From: an uncultured Bacteroidaceae bacterium
GTDB taxonomy: Bacteria > Bacteroidota > Bacteroidia > Bacteroidales > Bacteroidaceae
DNA: 44,294 bases
Direction: 5' to 3'
Assembly (NCBI GenBank): GCA_905234745.1
Contig: CAJOJD010000002.1
Coordinates: 73,343-117,636 of the forward strand
Position 1 is the first letter of the stretch. Every line of letters starts with the position of its first letter. The position numbers and the translations under genes were made by a program. Shown piece by piece: positions 35,794 to 44,125 of this stretch. The notes under the pieces were generated by a model. It was not told where the DNA came from. It ran no database searches and saw only the letters and a program-made list of their open reading frames with translations.

Positions 35794-36419
35794 TATCTGT
35801 TATTTGTTTTATACCTATACCTATCCAGTTTTTCCATGCCCTTGGGAGTGGCTATTCCTCTGAGCAGCACCACCATCGTACCGTCAATGAGTTCATCATA
35901 ACGGAACAAACCTGTCTCGGACTCCTTATTGGCCATGGCCCCCATTGTCCTGAATGCTTTCATGAGCACATCCATATTAAGGTCATCACGGAACACGCCC
36001 TGCTTTACGCCAAGTTCCATAAAACAGCGCATGCGGTTGGCCATATCGGCCAGATGTTCATGGAAAATTTTCTTTAAACGGGGATACTTGTCCATATCCG
36101 AGAACTTGTTGTGGTCTGTCTCACCGGACTCATTCAGGATTATTTCCAGATGATTGATAATAACCGACAATACATCCTCCTCACGGCTGATCTCATCCTC
36201 AATCATCTTTGACATACGGGCGGTATGCCTCTTGAAGCACTCAATAAGAAGTTCCTCCTTATTTCCGAATATCTCATAAAGGGTACGCTTGGAAACCGAC
36301 AGTTCCTGAGCTACATCGTCCATCCTCACGGACAGGTTACCGCACTTGAGAACTATCTCAGAGGTAGTCTCAATAGCCCTCTCGCGTATATCGTCCCTGT
36401 TCGTAGGATTGATTATCAT
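35793..36419 (-). CDS. TetR-family transcriptional regulator of the RND operon
   Basis: A 208-residue regulator. The N-terminal helix-turn-helix is RAIETTSEIVLKCGNLSVRM, then DDVAQELSVSKRTLYEIFGN, KEELLIECF; the ligand-binding domain is variable. I start at ATG 36417-36419 (MIINPTNRDD) because a TTG at 36444-36446 lies inside the -7 promoter box. It is the first gene of an operon with the TolC-like, adaptor and RND genes, and a 25-bp palindrome sits in its promoter, so it most likely represses its own operon and responds to a substrate of the pump. Confidence 0.92.
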   Translation of the reverse strand: MIINPTNRDDIRERAIETTSEIVLKCGNLSVRMDDVAQELSVSKRTLYEIFGNKEELLIECFKRHTARMSKMIEDEISREEDVLSVIINHLEIILNESGETDHNKFSDMDKYPRLKKIFHEHLADMANRMRCFMELGVKQGVFRDDLNMDVLMKAFRTMGAMANKESETGLFRYDELIDGTMVVLLRGIATPKGMEKLDRYRYKTNNR

Positions 36420-36443
36420 GAATTCGTCCTTTGTTTCAGGCCG

Positions 36444-36451
36444 CAAAGATA
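36444..36451 (-). promoter_or_regulatory. -7 promoter box for the TetR/RND operon
   Basis: Minus-strand TATCTTTG fits the Bacteroidetes consensus 24 bp upstream of the TetR start. The -33 region falls inside the palindrome at 36457-36481. Confidence 0.7.
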
Positions 36452-36456
36452 CAAGA

Positions 36457-36481
36457 AAACTCTACACGGCGTGCAGAGTTT
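36457..36481. promoter_or_regulatory. Probable TetR operator (25-bp palindrome)
   Basis: AAACTCTACACG (36457-36468), a central G, and CGTGCAGAGTTT (36470-36481) form an inverted repeat with one mismatch. It covers the -33 region of the operon promoter, the right place for repression by the adjacent TetR protein. Confidence 0.75.
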
Positions 36482-36533
36482 CCCGACCGAAATAGCTTAT
36501 TTAGCCATTTTTAGCACTTATGCATAGAACTTA

Positions 36534-36739
36534 TCAGAATGTATAAACCAGTTGGGCGCTGATACCCAGATGCACAAGACCTTCAAACTGGTTCTCGGGC
36601 AAATCATATGACACGGTATCATAACCGGACTTGGCTGTGACACGCCTGATAATGCCTGATGTCAATTATTCATAGTAACCTTGGGCGAGCAAGAACACAA
36701 AGTCCACACTGTCATGCAAACAATTATAATTCTTTTCAT
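36534..36739 (-). pseudogene. Remnant of a lipoprotein/outer-membrane beta-barrel gene
   Basis: Between the TetR operator and the TPR gene. On the minus strand, ATG 36737-36739 opens a 25-codon frame, MKRIIIVCMTVWTLCSCSPK..., a complete lipoprotein signal peptide with lipobox LCSC, stopping at 36662. Immediately after, in another frame, lies a stretch of about 40 codons (GIIRRVTAKSGYDTVSY.. ending LVHLGISAQLVYTF, stop at 36534-36536) with alternating strand pattern and terminal Phe, typical of the last strands of an outer-membrane barrel. A perfect -7 box precedes it. It looks like the two ends of a gene, or of two genes, after loss of the middle. Confidence 0.5.
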
Positions 36740-36763
36740 CAGGAATAAGGTTTAATATTTCTG

Positions 36764-36771
36764 CAAAGGTA
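36764..36771 (-). promoter_or_regulatory. -7 promoter box before the gene remnant
   Basis: Minus-strand TACCTTTG fits TAnnTTTG, 24 bp upstream of the ATG at 36739. No TTTG -33 box was seen. Confidence 0.5.
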
Positions 36772-36797
36772 TTCAAAAAACAACATACGATTACACT

Positions 36798-38354
36798 TTA
36801 ATTCTTGAAGAACAGAGCGCCCCACTCCTCAGGAATCTTTTTAAGGATGTACTGTTTCAAACGGCCTGAGTAGTTTGCCGAGCGGTTAATCAGTTCCATA
36901 CACAAACGCCAGTTAACACCCATATAGCGATAAATGCAGTACATGACCTCTGTATCTGAAAGTGAATTTACGGCTCCTTTCATTTTCGTTATTGGTTTCT
37001 CAAAATAGAGTTCGGTATTATGTCTTATAACCGATAATTCCGATGATTCCGGCACACGGTCCACAACCGATAGTTCCTGCAGCAAAGTATATCCCACACT
37101 GTTCATAAACAACAGGCGTGATGACTCCAACGCTTTCTCAAGCGAATCCTCCTGTATCTCGGGAGCAATCTGGCGACGTATCAATGAGTCATACAGAAGG
37201 TCATACTGCTTCCGCCTACGGTTCTCAATAAAGAGAATAATAAGTATAAGAGTCAGGACTATAATAAGTATCAATGAAGTGGAAAGTATAAGATAGCGTT
37301 TCTTAACCTCCTTGTGCCGTATTTCATATTTCTCAATGTTATGCCTTAGATTTAGGGCTAAAATTGAGTCCTGATTGTAACGCTCCTGCTGTCTTTCAAG
37401 ACAATCTCTGTATTTGTCTAAATAATAGGCAGCCTTGTCTCCCTGGCCCAACATAAGTGATAGTTCCGGTAAGCGGCTATAATTGTTGCTCTCTGTACTC
37501 AACTCAGTATCGCACTCAAGAGATTTTTGGTAATAGAAATATGCCGAATCATACTTGCCAGCCGCATAATAAATATCGGCCTTTATACTGTAACCTGCTC
37601 CCGTAGGGAAACCCACTTCATTAATATAACGGTCTACAAAATGAAGTGCTTGGCTCGTATTTCCATAATGATACAACTGTATCTTGGCAAGTTGCAGATT
37701 GGTCTCTGTACGGAGTATATTTGGCAGGTGATTATTGTCGGCGAGTTGACAGAAAGCATCCTCTGCCATATCAAAGCGTTTCTCATACAGATTTATCAAG
37801 GCGATATTGTATTGGGAATATGCGGCAATCACATCATCACCTATAGTCTGAGCATTCTTAAGTGACAGTTCAAGGATAGGTTTGGCCTCACTGTACAAAT
37901 GCCTGGCAAGGTATTGCTTGCCAATATTGTGCTCACAAATAACATAGTAGCGGTTAAGTGTATCAGGGAACAGGTCACGGGCCGTAAGATAAGAGTTTAT
38001 TGTACCAAGTTCATCGTCAGTAAGAGAAAGCACACATCCCCTACTGTACCAAGCCATTGCCGCATGATAACTCTTTTTACGTGAACCGTAATAGTCGCAG
38101 GACTCGCTTATCATGGTATCATCGGGGATATCCTTGTAATTCTTGTAATCGGCCTGAGTACGCAGAATTGCATACCATGCCCGCATTCGTTTTCCGTCTG
38201 GCAATGGAATGGCACTGAGCAAAGAATCGGCCTGAGCAGGATCAGTTTCAAGCAACCTTTCCACCTCTGAAAGCACCTGGTATTTTCCGCCACACGAAAC
38301 GGCGGTCAAAACCGACAGCAAAACTATCGAACTATAGATTCTTATTTTGCTCAT
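36798..38354 (-). CDS. TPR lipoprotein/membrane regulator with C-terminal HTH-like region
   Basis: A 518-residue protein: lipoprotein-type N-terminus (VLTAVSCGG, Cys21), several TPR-like repeats at about 35-330 (AMAWYSRGCVLSLTDDELGT, AYSQYNIALINLYEKRFDMA, ADIYYAAGKYDSAYFYYQKS), one strong membrane helix near residues 346-372 (YLILSTSLILIIVLTLILII), and a cytoplasmic tail with a coiled segment and a helical end, LSDTEVMYCIYRYMGVNWRL through YSGRLKQYILKKIP, resembling a degenerate helix-turn-helix. This layout is that of Bacteroidetes TPR membrane proteins thought to act as sensors. It follows the LRR gene by 9 bp, suggesting an operon. DNA binding is inference. Confidence 0.78.
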   Translation of the reverse strand: MSKIRIYSSIVLLSVLTAVSCGGKYQVLSEVERLLETDPAQADSLLSAIPLPDGKRMRAWYAILRTQADYKNYKDIPDDTMISESCDYYGSRKKSYHAAMAWYSRGCVLSLTDDELGTINSYLTARDLFPDTLNRYYVICEHNIGKQYLARHLYSEAKPILELSLKNAQTIGDDVIAAYSQYNIALINLYEKRFDMAEDAFCQLADNNHLPNILRTETNLQLAKIQLYHYGNTSQALHFVDRYINEVGFPTGAGYSIKADIYYAAGKYDSAYFYYQKSLECDTELSTESNNYSRLPELSLMLGQGDKAAYYLDKYRDCLERQQERYNQDSILALNLRHNIEKYEIRHKEVKKRYLILSTSLILIIVLTLILIILFIENRRRKQYDLLYDSLIRRQIAPEIQEDSLEKALESSRLLFMNSVGYTLLQELSVVDRVPESSELSVIRHNTELYFEKPITKMKGAVNSLSDTEVMYCIYRYMGVNWRLCMELINRSANYSGRLKQYILKKIPEEWGALFFKN

Positions 38355-38363
38355 TACATTTTG

Positions 38364-41318
38364 TCAACGAACCCAAGCCTTGCCAACAGCTCCGTTCTTG
38401 TACTTAATAATATGTAATCCGGGAGCATCGGCCGGAATCTTCCGTCCATCAACACCATAGTGAACCGCTCCTTCTGCATCAAAATCAGTATCCGTGGACT
38501 TAATCTTTTCCACTCTCGTCATAACAACTTCCAGTTCTGTTCCACAACCAATGAACGCCGTTTCAGCTATTTCAGGATTACCCTCAATTATTACACGTTT
38601 CAATCCACTGCAATAAGCAAAGGCATACTCGTCAATCAATTCCACACTCTCAGGAATTGTTATTTTGGTAAGACCGGTACATTTATAGAAAGCACTGTGC
38701 CCGACAGTAATAACTCCATCTGGAATCTCTACACTGCCTAGCGAAGAACAACCGTAGAATATAGCATCTGGTATTTCCTTAACACTTGGAGGAATATTCA
38801 CCGTTTTTAATCCGCTACATCCAGCAAAACAACCGTAACCAAGATGCTTTACACTTTCAGGCAAGGATACTGACTCCAGTTCCCGACTTCCAACAAATGC
38901 ATAGTAGTTTAAACCTGTTACAGGATAAACAGAGTCTAAACATGATACCCATTCCGGAATAACCACACTACCGCTATATGTCGTATAGTTCATGGTATCG
39001 GTAGATGTTTCAAAAGAACTCCTTCTACCAACTCGGGGTTGCTGTCCTCCCGCAATAGGATCACGTGGCGTTAGAGGTCCGTCAAAACCGAACGTTTTGC
39101 TAAAACCACTGATATCAAAAGACTTAGAAACCACATAAAGACCATCTTCCTGAATAACAAAGAATATAGTATCTCCTTCCTCTTGGACAGTATAGAAAAT
39201 GGAATCCCCTTCCTCCTGAACAGAGTTATAAATGGTATCATTTCCTGAATCTGACTCGGTTTCGCCAAAATCCATCTCTTGCACCGACCTGAAGCGGGAC
39301 CAGAGGGGAGAAGACATATACTCAGCAATTGATCCCTTAGGAATGCAGAGTATAGCATTCTCATAAATCTTTGAGTTAAAATAATCCAGTGGTGGCCTGT
39401 TTCTGTCTATTGCCCTAGGTGGCTTGGAACTCTTAATTACTATAGAATCTATATTGTTACAATAAATGAAAGCGCCATCATAAATATCTGGGCAACCTTC
39501 CATCAATATCTTATTGAGATTATTACAATAACTGAATGCACAACTTTCCACGTATCTGATATTTGCAGATATTGTAACAGAAAAGAAATTACAATAATCA
39601 AACATAGCTGTGTATATATGATCTCTAGCATCATCTATATAAACATGTTTCATTATACAATTCGTTGGAATACTTAATAAATATGTTGGAACCATATCAA
39701 AAGAGTTCCAATACACAGAATCAATGATGCAGCCATTGAAAGCAGTTGGATCAAAATATGATGAGAAAGCAGAAGGAATGTTTATATAATTCAGCCCTGT
39801 GCAGCCAGCAAAAGCATACTTCCCAACTCTATCCATATACCCGTTTTGAAAGAATAATGATTTAAGATTATTACAATCCCGGAAAGAACTTTCACCAATT
39901 TTCTTAAGGTATTTGGGAAAAGCAACAGACTCCAAACTGATACAATCCTTAAAAGCCTCTTTTTTTATAGTACTTAGTAACTCCGAAAATTTAACAGTCT
40001 TTAAATTCGAACACCCGGAAAAAGCACATTCACAGATTTCTCTCACGTTATCTGAAATAGCAACACTATACAGGTTTTTACAGTCTTTGAAAGCAGCCAT
40101 ATCGATTCCCATGACTTTATAAACCGTATCATTAAACATGACTTTCTCTGGAATCGTTATATCTCCATGATATGAACTATTAAATACAATCTCTGACGCC
40201 CCCGATGAAGCATCATTCTCTAAATCACACAAATACTTTTCGGCCGATACATAAACACCATTATCATGTATTATATAGAAGATACTGTCAACCTGAAAAT
40301 CAGACTTATATTTTATATAATAACTATGTCCGTTATAATCAACAGGATTAAGTCTATTTAGCGAACTGAAACGGGACCACAACTCTGAAGCAGCGTATTC
40401 ATTATACGATCCCTCGGGAATGCAGAGTATAGCGTTCTCATAAATACTGTCCGCAAAGAATTCCTCAGCCGCCCAAAAATCATATCCATAGGTCGCCTTC
40501 ATTTTATTTATTGCAGTAGGTGGAATACGGCTTTTCAAGACTATTGTATCGATACTGTAACATCTCGAAAATGAATGTTCATAAATAACAGGACTGCCTT
40601 CAAACTCAATTTTTTTAAGATTCATACATTGATTGAATGAGTATTCTCCTAAATATTCAACTTTTTCAGGAATAGTAATGGAAGTTAGATAAATGCAACC
40701 ATCAAAAGCTTGGGATGGAATATTGTTTATTTCACTGCCATACTCAAAATATCTTACTTGAGGACAATTAGTTAATACTGTTCTAGGTGATACCAAAGGA
40801 GAATCCCAATAAATCGTATCCAAATGAATACAAATCTCAAAAGAAGTGTAATCTATTTCCGATACATTAAAAGGAATGTGTAACTGTCTGAGATTGGTAC
40901 ATCCATAGAACGCAGATGCGCCAATGTATATCAGAGAGATTGGAAAATCAATTTGATCCAAGTTTATACATCCTTTAAAAGCAGCTTTGTCTATTCCTAT
41001 TACATCATAAATTGTATCACCATAGTTGACTGTTTCCGGGATTGTCACCACCCCCTTATATGAATTGTTTACTACAGCTTCACTAGTTACTGTTAACTTG
41101 GTTGCATTCTTTACGGTGTCACACAAGTATTTCTGAGCAGATACATAAACACCCTTATCTTGAATTGTATAGGAAATTCCGTCAACCTGGAAATCGCAAA
41201 CATATCCTATATCATATGTGTATCCGTTATATTCTACGGATGAAACAACCTTTGCGAACACATTAACCGGCAAAAGTATTACCAGCAATAAAACTATTAA
41301 TCTGAAATTCTTACCCAT
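38364..41318 (-). CDS. BspA-like leucine-rich repeat (LRR_5) surface protein
   Basis: A 984-residue exported protein with signal peptide (MGKNFRLIVLLLVILLPVNV, then FA) and many LRR_5 units of the Treponema/BspA type (for example IDKAAFKGCINLDQIDFP, IPDAIFYGCSSLGSVEIP, GHSAFYKCTGLTKITIPE). It contains an internal duplication: a module starting YNGYTYDIGY..VCDFQVDGISY at residue 30 is repeated from residue 328 (YNGHSYYIKYKSDFQVDSIF), each ending in a SIYENAILCIP..LWSRF cap. A threefold short repeat of VQEEGDxIFY precedes the third module. The C-terminal HYGVDGRKI..GLHIIKYKNGAVGKAW resembles the sorting-type tail seen on Bacteroidetes surface proteins. Likely surface-exposed and adhesive; partner unknown. 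Confidence 0.88.
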   Translation of the reverse strand: MGKNFRLIVLLLVILLPVNVFAKVVSSVEYNGYTYDIGYVCDFQVDGISYTIQDKGVYVSAQKYLCDTVKNATKLTVTSEAVVNNSYKGVVTIPETVNYGDTIYDVIGIDKAAFKGCINLDQIDFPISLIYIGASAFYGCTNLRQLHIPFNVSEIDYTSFEICIHLDTIYWDSPLVSPRTVLTNCPQVRYFEYGSEINNIPSQAFDGCIYLTSITIPEKVEYLGEYSFNQCMNLKKIEFEGSPVIYEHSFSRCYSIDTIVLKSRIPPTAINKMKATYGYDFWAAEEFFADSIYENAILCIPEGSYNEYAASELWSRFSSLNRLNPVDYNGHSYYIKYKSDFQVDSIFYIIHDNGVYVSAEKYLCDLENDASSGASEIVFNSSYHGDITIPEKVMFNDTVYKVMGIDMAAFKDCKNLYSVAISDNVREICECAFSGCSNLKTVKFSELLSTIKKEAFKDCISLESVAFPKYLKKIGESSFRDCNNLKSLFFQNGYMDRVGKYAFAGCTGLNYINIPSAFSSYFDPTAFNGCIIDSVYWNSFDMVPTYLLSIPTNCIMKHVYIDDARDHIYTAMFDYCNFFSVTISANIRYVESCAFSYCNNLNKILMEGCPDIYDGAFIYCNNIDSIVIKSSKPPRAIDRNRPPLDYFNSKIYENAILCIPKGSIAEYMSSPLWSRFRSVQEMDFGETESDSGNDTIYNSVQEEGDSIFYTVQEEGDTIFFVIQEDGLYVVSKSFDISGFSKTFGFDGPLTPRDPIAGGQQPRVGRRSSFETSTDTMNYTTYSGSVVIPEWVSCLDSVYPVTGLNYYAFVGSRELESVSLPESVKHLGYGCFAGCSGLKTVNIPPSVKEIPDAIFYGCSSLGSVEIPDGVITVGHSAFYKCTGLTKITIPESVELIDEYAFAYCSGLKRVIIEGNPEIAETAFIGCGTELEVVMTRVEKIKSTDTDFDAEGAVHYGVDGRKIPADAPGLHIIKYKNGAVGKAWVR

Positions 41319-41344
41319 AATCCATTTTCTATGTTTTCAAGGTT

Positions 41345-41352
41345 CAAAAATA
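41345..41352 (-). promoter_or_regulatory. -7 promoter box for the LRR protein gene
   Basis: Minus-strand TATTTTTG fits TAnnTTTG, 26 bp upstream of the start codon. Short direct repeats lie upstream at 41372-41409. Confidence 0.55.
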
Positions 41353-41371
41353 GATAGTTCTCGTCCTTTTC

Positions 41372-41409
41372 TATGTGCTATTATGTGCTATGTTCACTCT
41401 ATGTGTTAA
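41372..41409. repeat. Direct repeats upstream of the LRR gene promoter
   Basis: TATGTGCTAT occurs twice back to back (41372-41381, 41382-41391), and a related TATGTGTTAA follows at 41400-41409. They lie 20-57 bp upstream of the -7 box, where an activator could bind. Confidence 0.55.
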
Positions 41410-41435
41410 CAAGTGTTAATGGGGTTGCAAATAAC

Positions 41436-41479
41436 AAACTCCCTAACTAAAAAAAAATATTTCCCCAGTTAGGGAGTTT
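41436..41479 (-). terminator. Hairpin downstream of the YD-repeat region, terminator-like
   Basis: AAACTCCCTAACT (41436-41448) and AGTTAGGGAGTTT (41467-41479) are perfect inverted copies around an 18-base AT-rich loop. It lies in the 346-bp gap 41319-41664, which also holds the LRR promoter and a REP-like element; I see no gene there. On the minus strand it is downstream of the YD-repeat gene. Confidence 0.6.
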
Positions 41480-41562
41480 AAATCTCTCCCCAGAACCATC
41501 TCCCAAAAACTAATAACTATATTTGAAATAAAATGCTTTCAAATAAAATTATTACAAACAAT

Positions 41563-41591
41563 GACACAATAGGGACTGTCCCTTCTGTGTC
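41563..41591. repeat. 29-bp REP-like palindrome
   Basis: GACACA-AT-AGGGAC-T-GTCCCT-TC-TGTGTC, the same length and layout as 15765-15793. It lies 74 bp past the stop of the YD-repeat gene. Confidence 0.8.
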
Positions 41592-41664
41592 CGCAAAACG
41601 TGGAGTTTTCTGCCCAAAACGGCTTCACTTAGCCATTTTTAGCAATTCATTTCAACCAGACATC

Positions 41665-44055
41665 TCAAAACTTCAGGCCGTCTATGACTTTCATGTTCTG
41701 ATGGGTTGAATAATACGTTGATTTGGAATTAATCTCAAAGCCCTGACCACTCTTCCGGACTTCTGATACAAGCCTGTTCTTTGAATCATAGGTATAATCA
41801 ATCCTCCAAACCATCTTGAGTCCTTCATTATCCTGGGTTGACAGACTGTAACTGACCACATTTCCGTTTGAATCAAATGACCAGTCATATTGGAACGCAA
41901 TCATCCAGCATTCATTCTCCCAGGAATATGTAATGGTGCGGATAATATTTCCTTTTTCATCGGTTGCAGTCTCAGACCTGTCACCGGTCCATTGCTGTCT
42001 TGCAAAATCAAATGTCAGATTATACTCGGCATTGGTCTTTGTCTCAGGATCATATGCATAAATGGTACGGGTAACTCCCTTCCAGTACCAGACGCCATCC
42101 TTATATGACCAATCAAAACGTTTCACATCAGACTTGTTGCCGTGCTCGTCATAAGAGTATTCCGTCTTTATTCCCGGCACCCAGTCAGTTGAGCCCCATG
42201 AATAATTCGTCTCCAGAACAATACGGCCTTCATTGTCATATTGGGCGGCATATTTGCCGAGACCTATCCAACTGCTCTCGCTGTCATCGTATGTGTAACT
42301 GGCATCAAGGGTCATATTGCCGTTTGCATCAAAAGCATACTCCTGCTTATTGCCGGGTATCCATCTGTTTTCACTGAAATACCAATAATAGTCCACAATT
42401 CCGGTTTTGTTGCCGAAACTGTCATAAGTGTATTCGGTCTTGTCAGTGTTTTCCCAATGGGTGTTGACGGCATCATCCCATACCTTTCGCAGCTCTAAAG
42501 ATTCAACGACCCTATCCTGTCCGTCATATGTAAGGAGATACTTGACGGCACATTCGTCCCAGGTCTTATTCACCATGTTCCATGAGAATTCCTGACGGGT
42601 CTCTGTATTTCCGTTTCTTTCAGTCACCCACTTGGAACCGTTTTCAAGGTACCACTCTCCATTGTTGTTATTGTAACTGTATCTCAAATACTGCTGCTTG
42701 ATGCCGTCTTTATCATAACGGCTATACGTTTTCTCCTGTTCAACCCACTCTCCTCTCAACCATAACGAAGAGACAGTGAATGTATCCCGGCCGGCCTCAT
42801 CCTGATAACAGACCTGACGTGACCCGGATTGCATAACGTCATTCAAATAGCCTGTCTCTTCGCGGGTATATTTACCGTCGGCCCAAGTCAGCTCACTGCG
42901 ACTGAGATAAGTGGTCTCGCCCGTAGTTATTGAATTTATGGTTACAGAACTGCACATATTCCCATCAGAATCATACAGGTCAGTCTTTTCCAAATCCCAG
43001 CAAGCTTCATTCTCATTCCATCTGTATGACTTCTCCGAGGCAAGATTGCCGTTGTCATCATAACTCTTTTCAGTCTTGAGATACAGTCCACGCCATGCAT
43101 TTTCGTACCAGGTATATTCTGCATTTGACAGGATTCGCCCTTCACGGTCGTAAGACTTGGATGATTTGTCCTTGGGTATCCATTCGCCGGAGTCGTCATC
43201 CCATTTGTAGGTGATGTTTTCAACTACGTTCCCGTATTCATCAAAGCCCATGTCGTATTTCTGTATACCGACCCAGTCTGATTTGTCAAGATCCCATCTC
43301 ATCAGAGAATAGGCTGTCACACGGTTCATACTGTCAAAGGAACGCTCCACCAGACTGTCACCGATCATCCTGCCGTAACTGGAATAATACCTTTGAACTT
43401 TATTCAACAGGCAGTTGCCCCTGTCATCGAAAGAAAAGTCGGACTGCTGTGTCAGCATCCACTCACCATTCCTCCTTGCATAAAACTTATCCAGGATGCA
43501 ACGGCCCTTATCATCATATGCATATTCCCTTTTGGAGCCATTGTTCGAATCAGGCGAATAGGCATAGTTCATGGCCAGTCTTCCATTACTGTCATATGCC
43601 AACTCCGAATAACTGTCCAAAACCCATTCGTCACCAACCTTCTTGTATCTTTCCGTACATGAATCCCTGTCTGCGACGACAGTCACCAGACTCTTTGTGG
43701 TTTCGTTCCATTCGGCTCCCTCTTGCTCCGCCATTATTATCGTAATGGTTTTACCTCCGTCCGAATAACTCCACTGTGACCTGTATTGATGTTCTTCACC
43801 CAGGTAATCCATGCTGTATTCATTTCTCTCAATCGGCCTGCCGAACTCATCATATGACCATGCCACACGCAAAGTGCAGATACCGGACGTATATTCACTG
43901 ATACTGTCCAGCAAATCCATATCGCCGTAATGCCAGATAACCGAACCGTCCGGATCCGGCTGCGGTTCCGGCTCCACATTGATCACTTCATCTTTACATG
44001 AAAGAACACTCAGAACGATAAGCAAACACGACAAACGATGCAAACACTTTCTCAT
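41665..44055 (-). CDS. Lipoprotein with about 20 YD-type (Rhs-like) repeats
   Basis: A 796-residue predicted surface lipoprotein: signal MRKCLHRLSCLLIVLSVLSC with lipobox LSC (Cys20), then a Pro/Glu-rich linker (EPEPQPDPDG), then repeats of about 35-40 residues built around (S/A)(Y/F)D-x-x-G-(N/R), such as SYDDNGNLASEKSYRWNE, AFDANGNMTLDASY and SYDEHGNKSDVKRFDW. Between them lie W-rich strands (NENEACWDLEKT, ESSWIGLGKYAAQYD). These are relatives of YD/RHS repeats but without an Rhs core domain or toxin tail; the protein ends in MKVIDGLKF. Function is unknown; carbohydrate or surface binding is a guess. Confidence 0.8.
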   Translation of the reverse strand: MRKCLHRLSCLLIVLSVLSCKDEVINVEPEPQPDPDGSVIWHYGDMDLLDSISEYTSGICTLRVAWSYDEFGRPIERNEYSMDYLGEEHQYRSQWSYSDGGKTITIIMAEQEGAEWNETTKSLVTVVADRDSCTERYKKVGDEWVLDSYSELAYDSNGRLAMNYAYSPDSNNGSKREYAYDDKGRCILDKFYARRNGEWMLTQQSDFSFDDRGNCLLNKVQRYYSSYGRMIGDSLVERSFDSMNRVTAYSLMRWDLDKSDWVGIQKYDMGFDEYGNVVENITYKWDDDSGEWIPKDKSSKSYDREGRILSNAEYTWYENAWRGLYLKTEKSYDDNGNLASEKSYRWNENEACWDLEKTDLYDSDGNMCSSVTINSITTGETTYLSRSELTWADGKYTREETGYLNDVMQSGSRQVCYQDEAGRDTFTVSSLWLRGEWVEQEKTYSRYDKDGIKQQYLRYSYNNNNGEWYLENGSKWVTERNGNTETRQEFSWNMVNKTWDECAVKYLLTYDGQDRVVESLELRKVWDDAVNTHWENTDKTEYTYDSFGNKTGIVDYYWYFSENRWIPGNKQEYAFDANGNMTLDASYTYDDSESSWIGLGKYAAQYDNEGRIVLETNYSWGSTDWVPGIKTEYSYDEHGNKSDVKRFDWSYKDGVWYWKGVTRTIYAYDPETKTNAEYNLTFDFARQQWTGDRSETATDEKGNIIRTITYSWENECWMIAFQYDWSFDSNGNVVSYSLSTQDNEGLKMVWRIDYTYDSKNRLVSEVRKSGQGFEINSKSTYYSTHQNMKVIDGLKF

Positions 44056-44125
44056 AATGACAATAATTGAAATAAATAAACTGTAGAATCTCCCCTGCTG
44101 GAGAGCAAGAATCCGGTGCTAAAAA

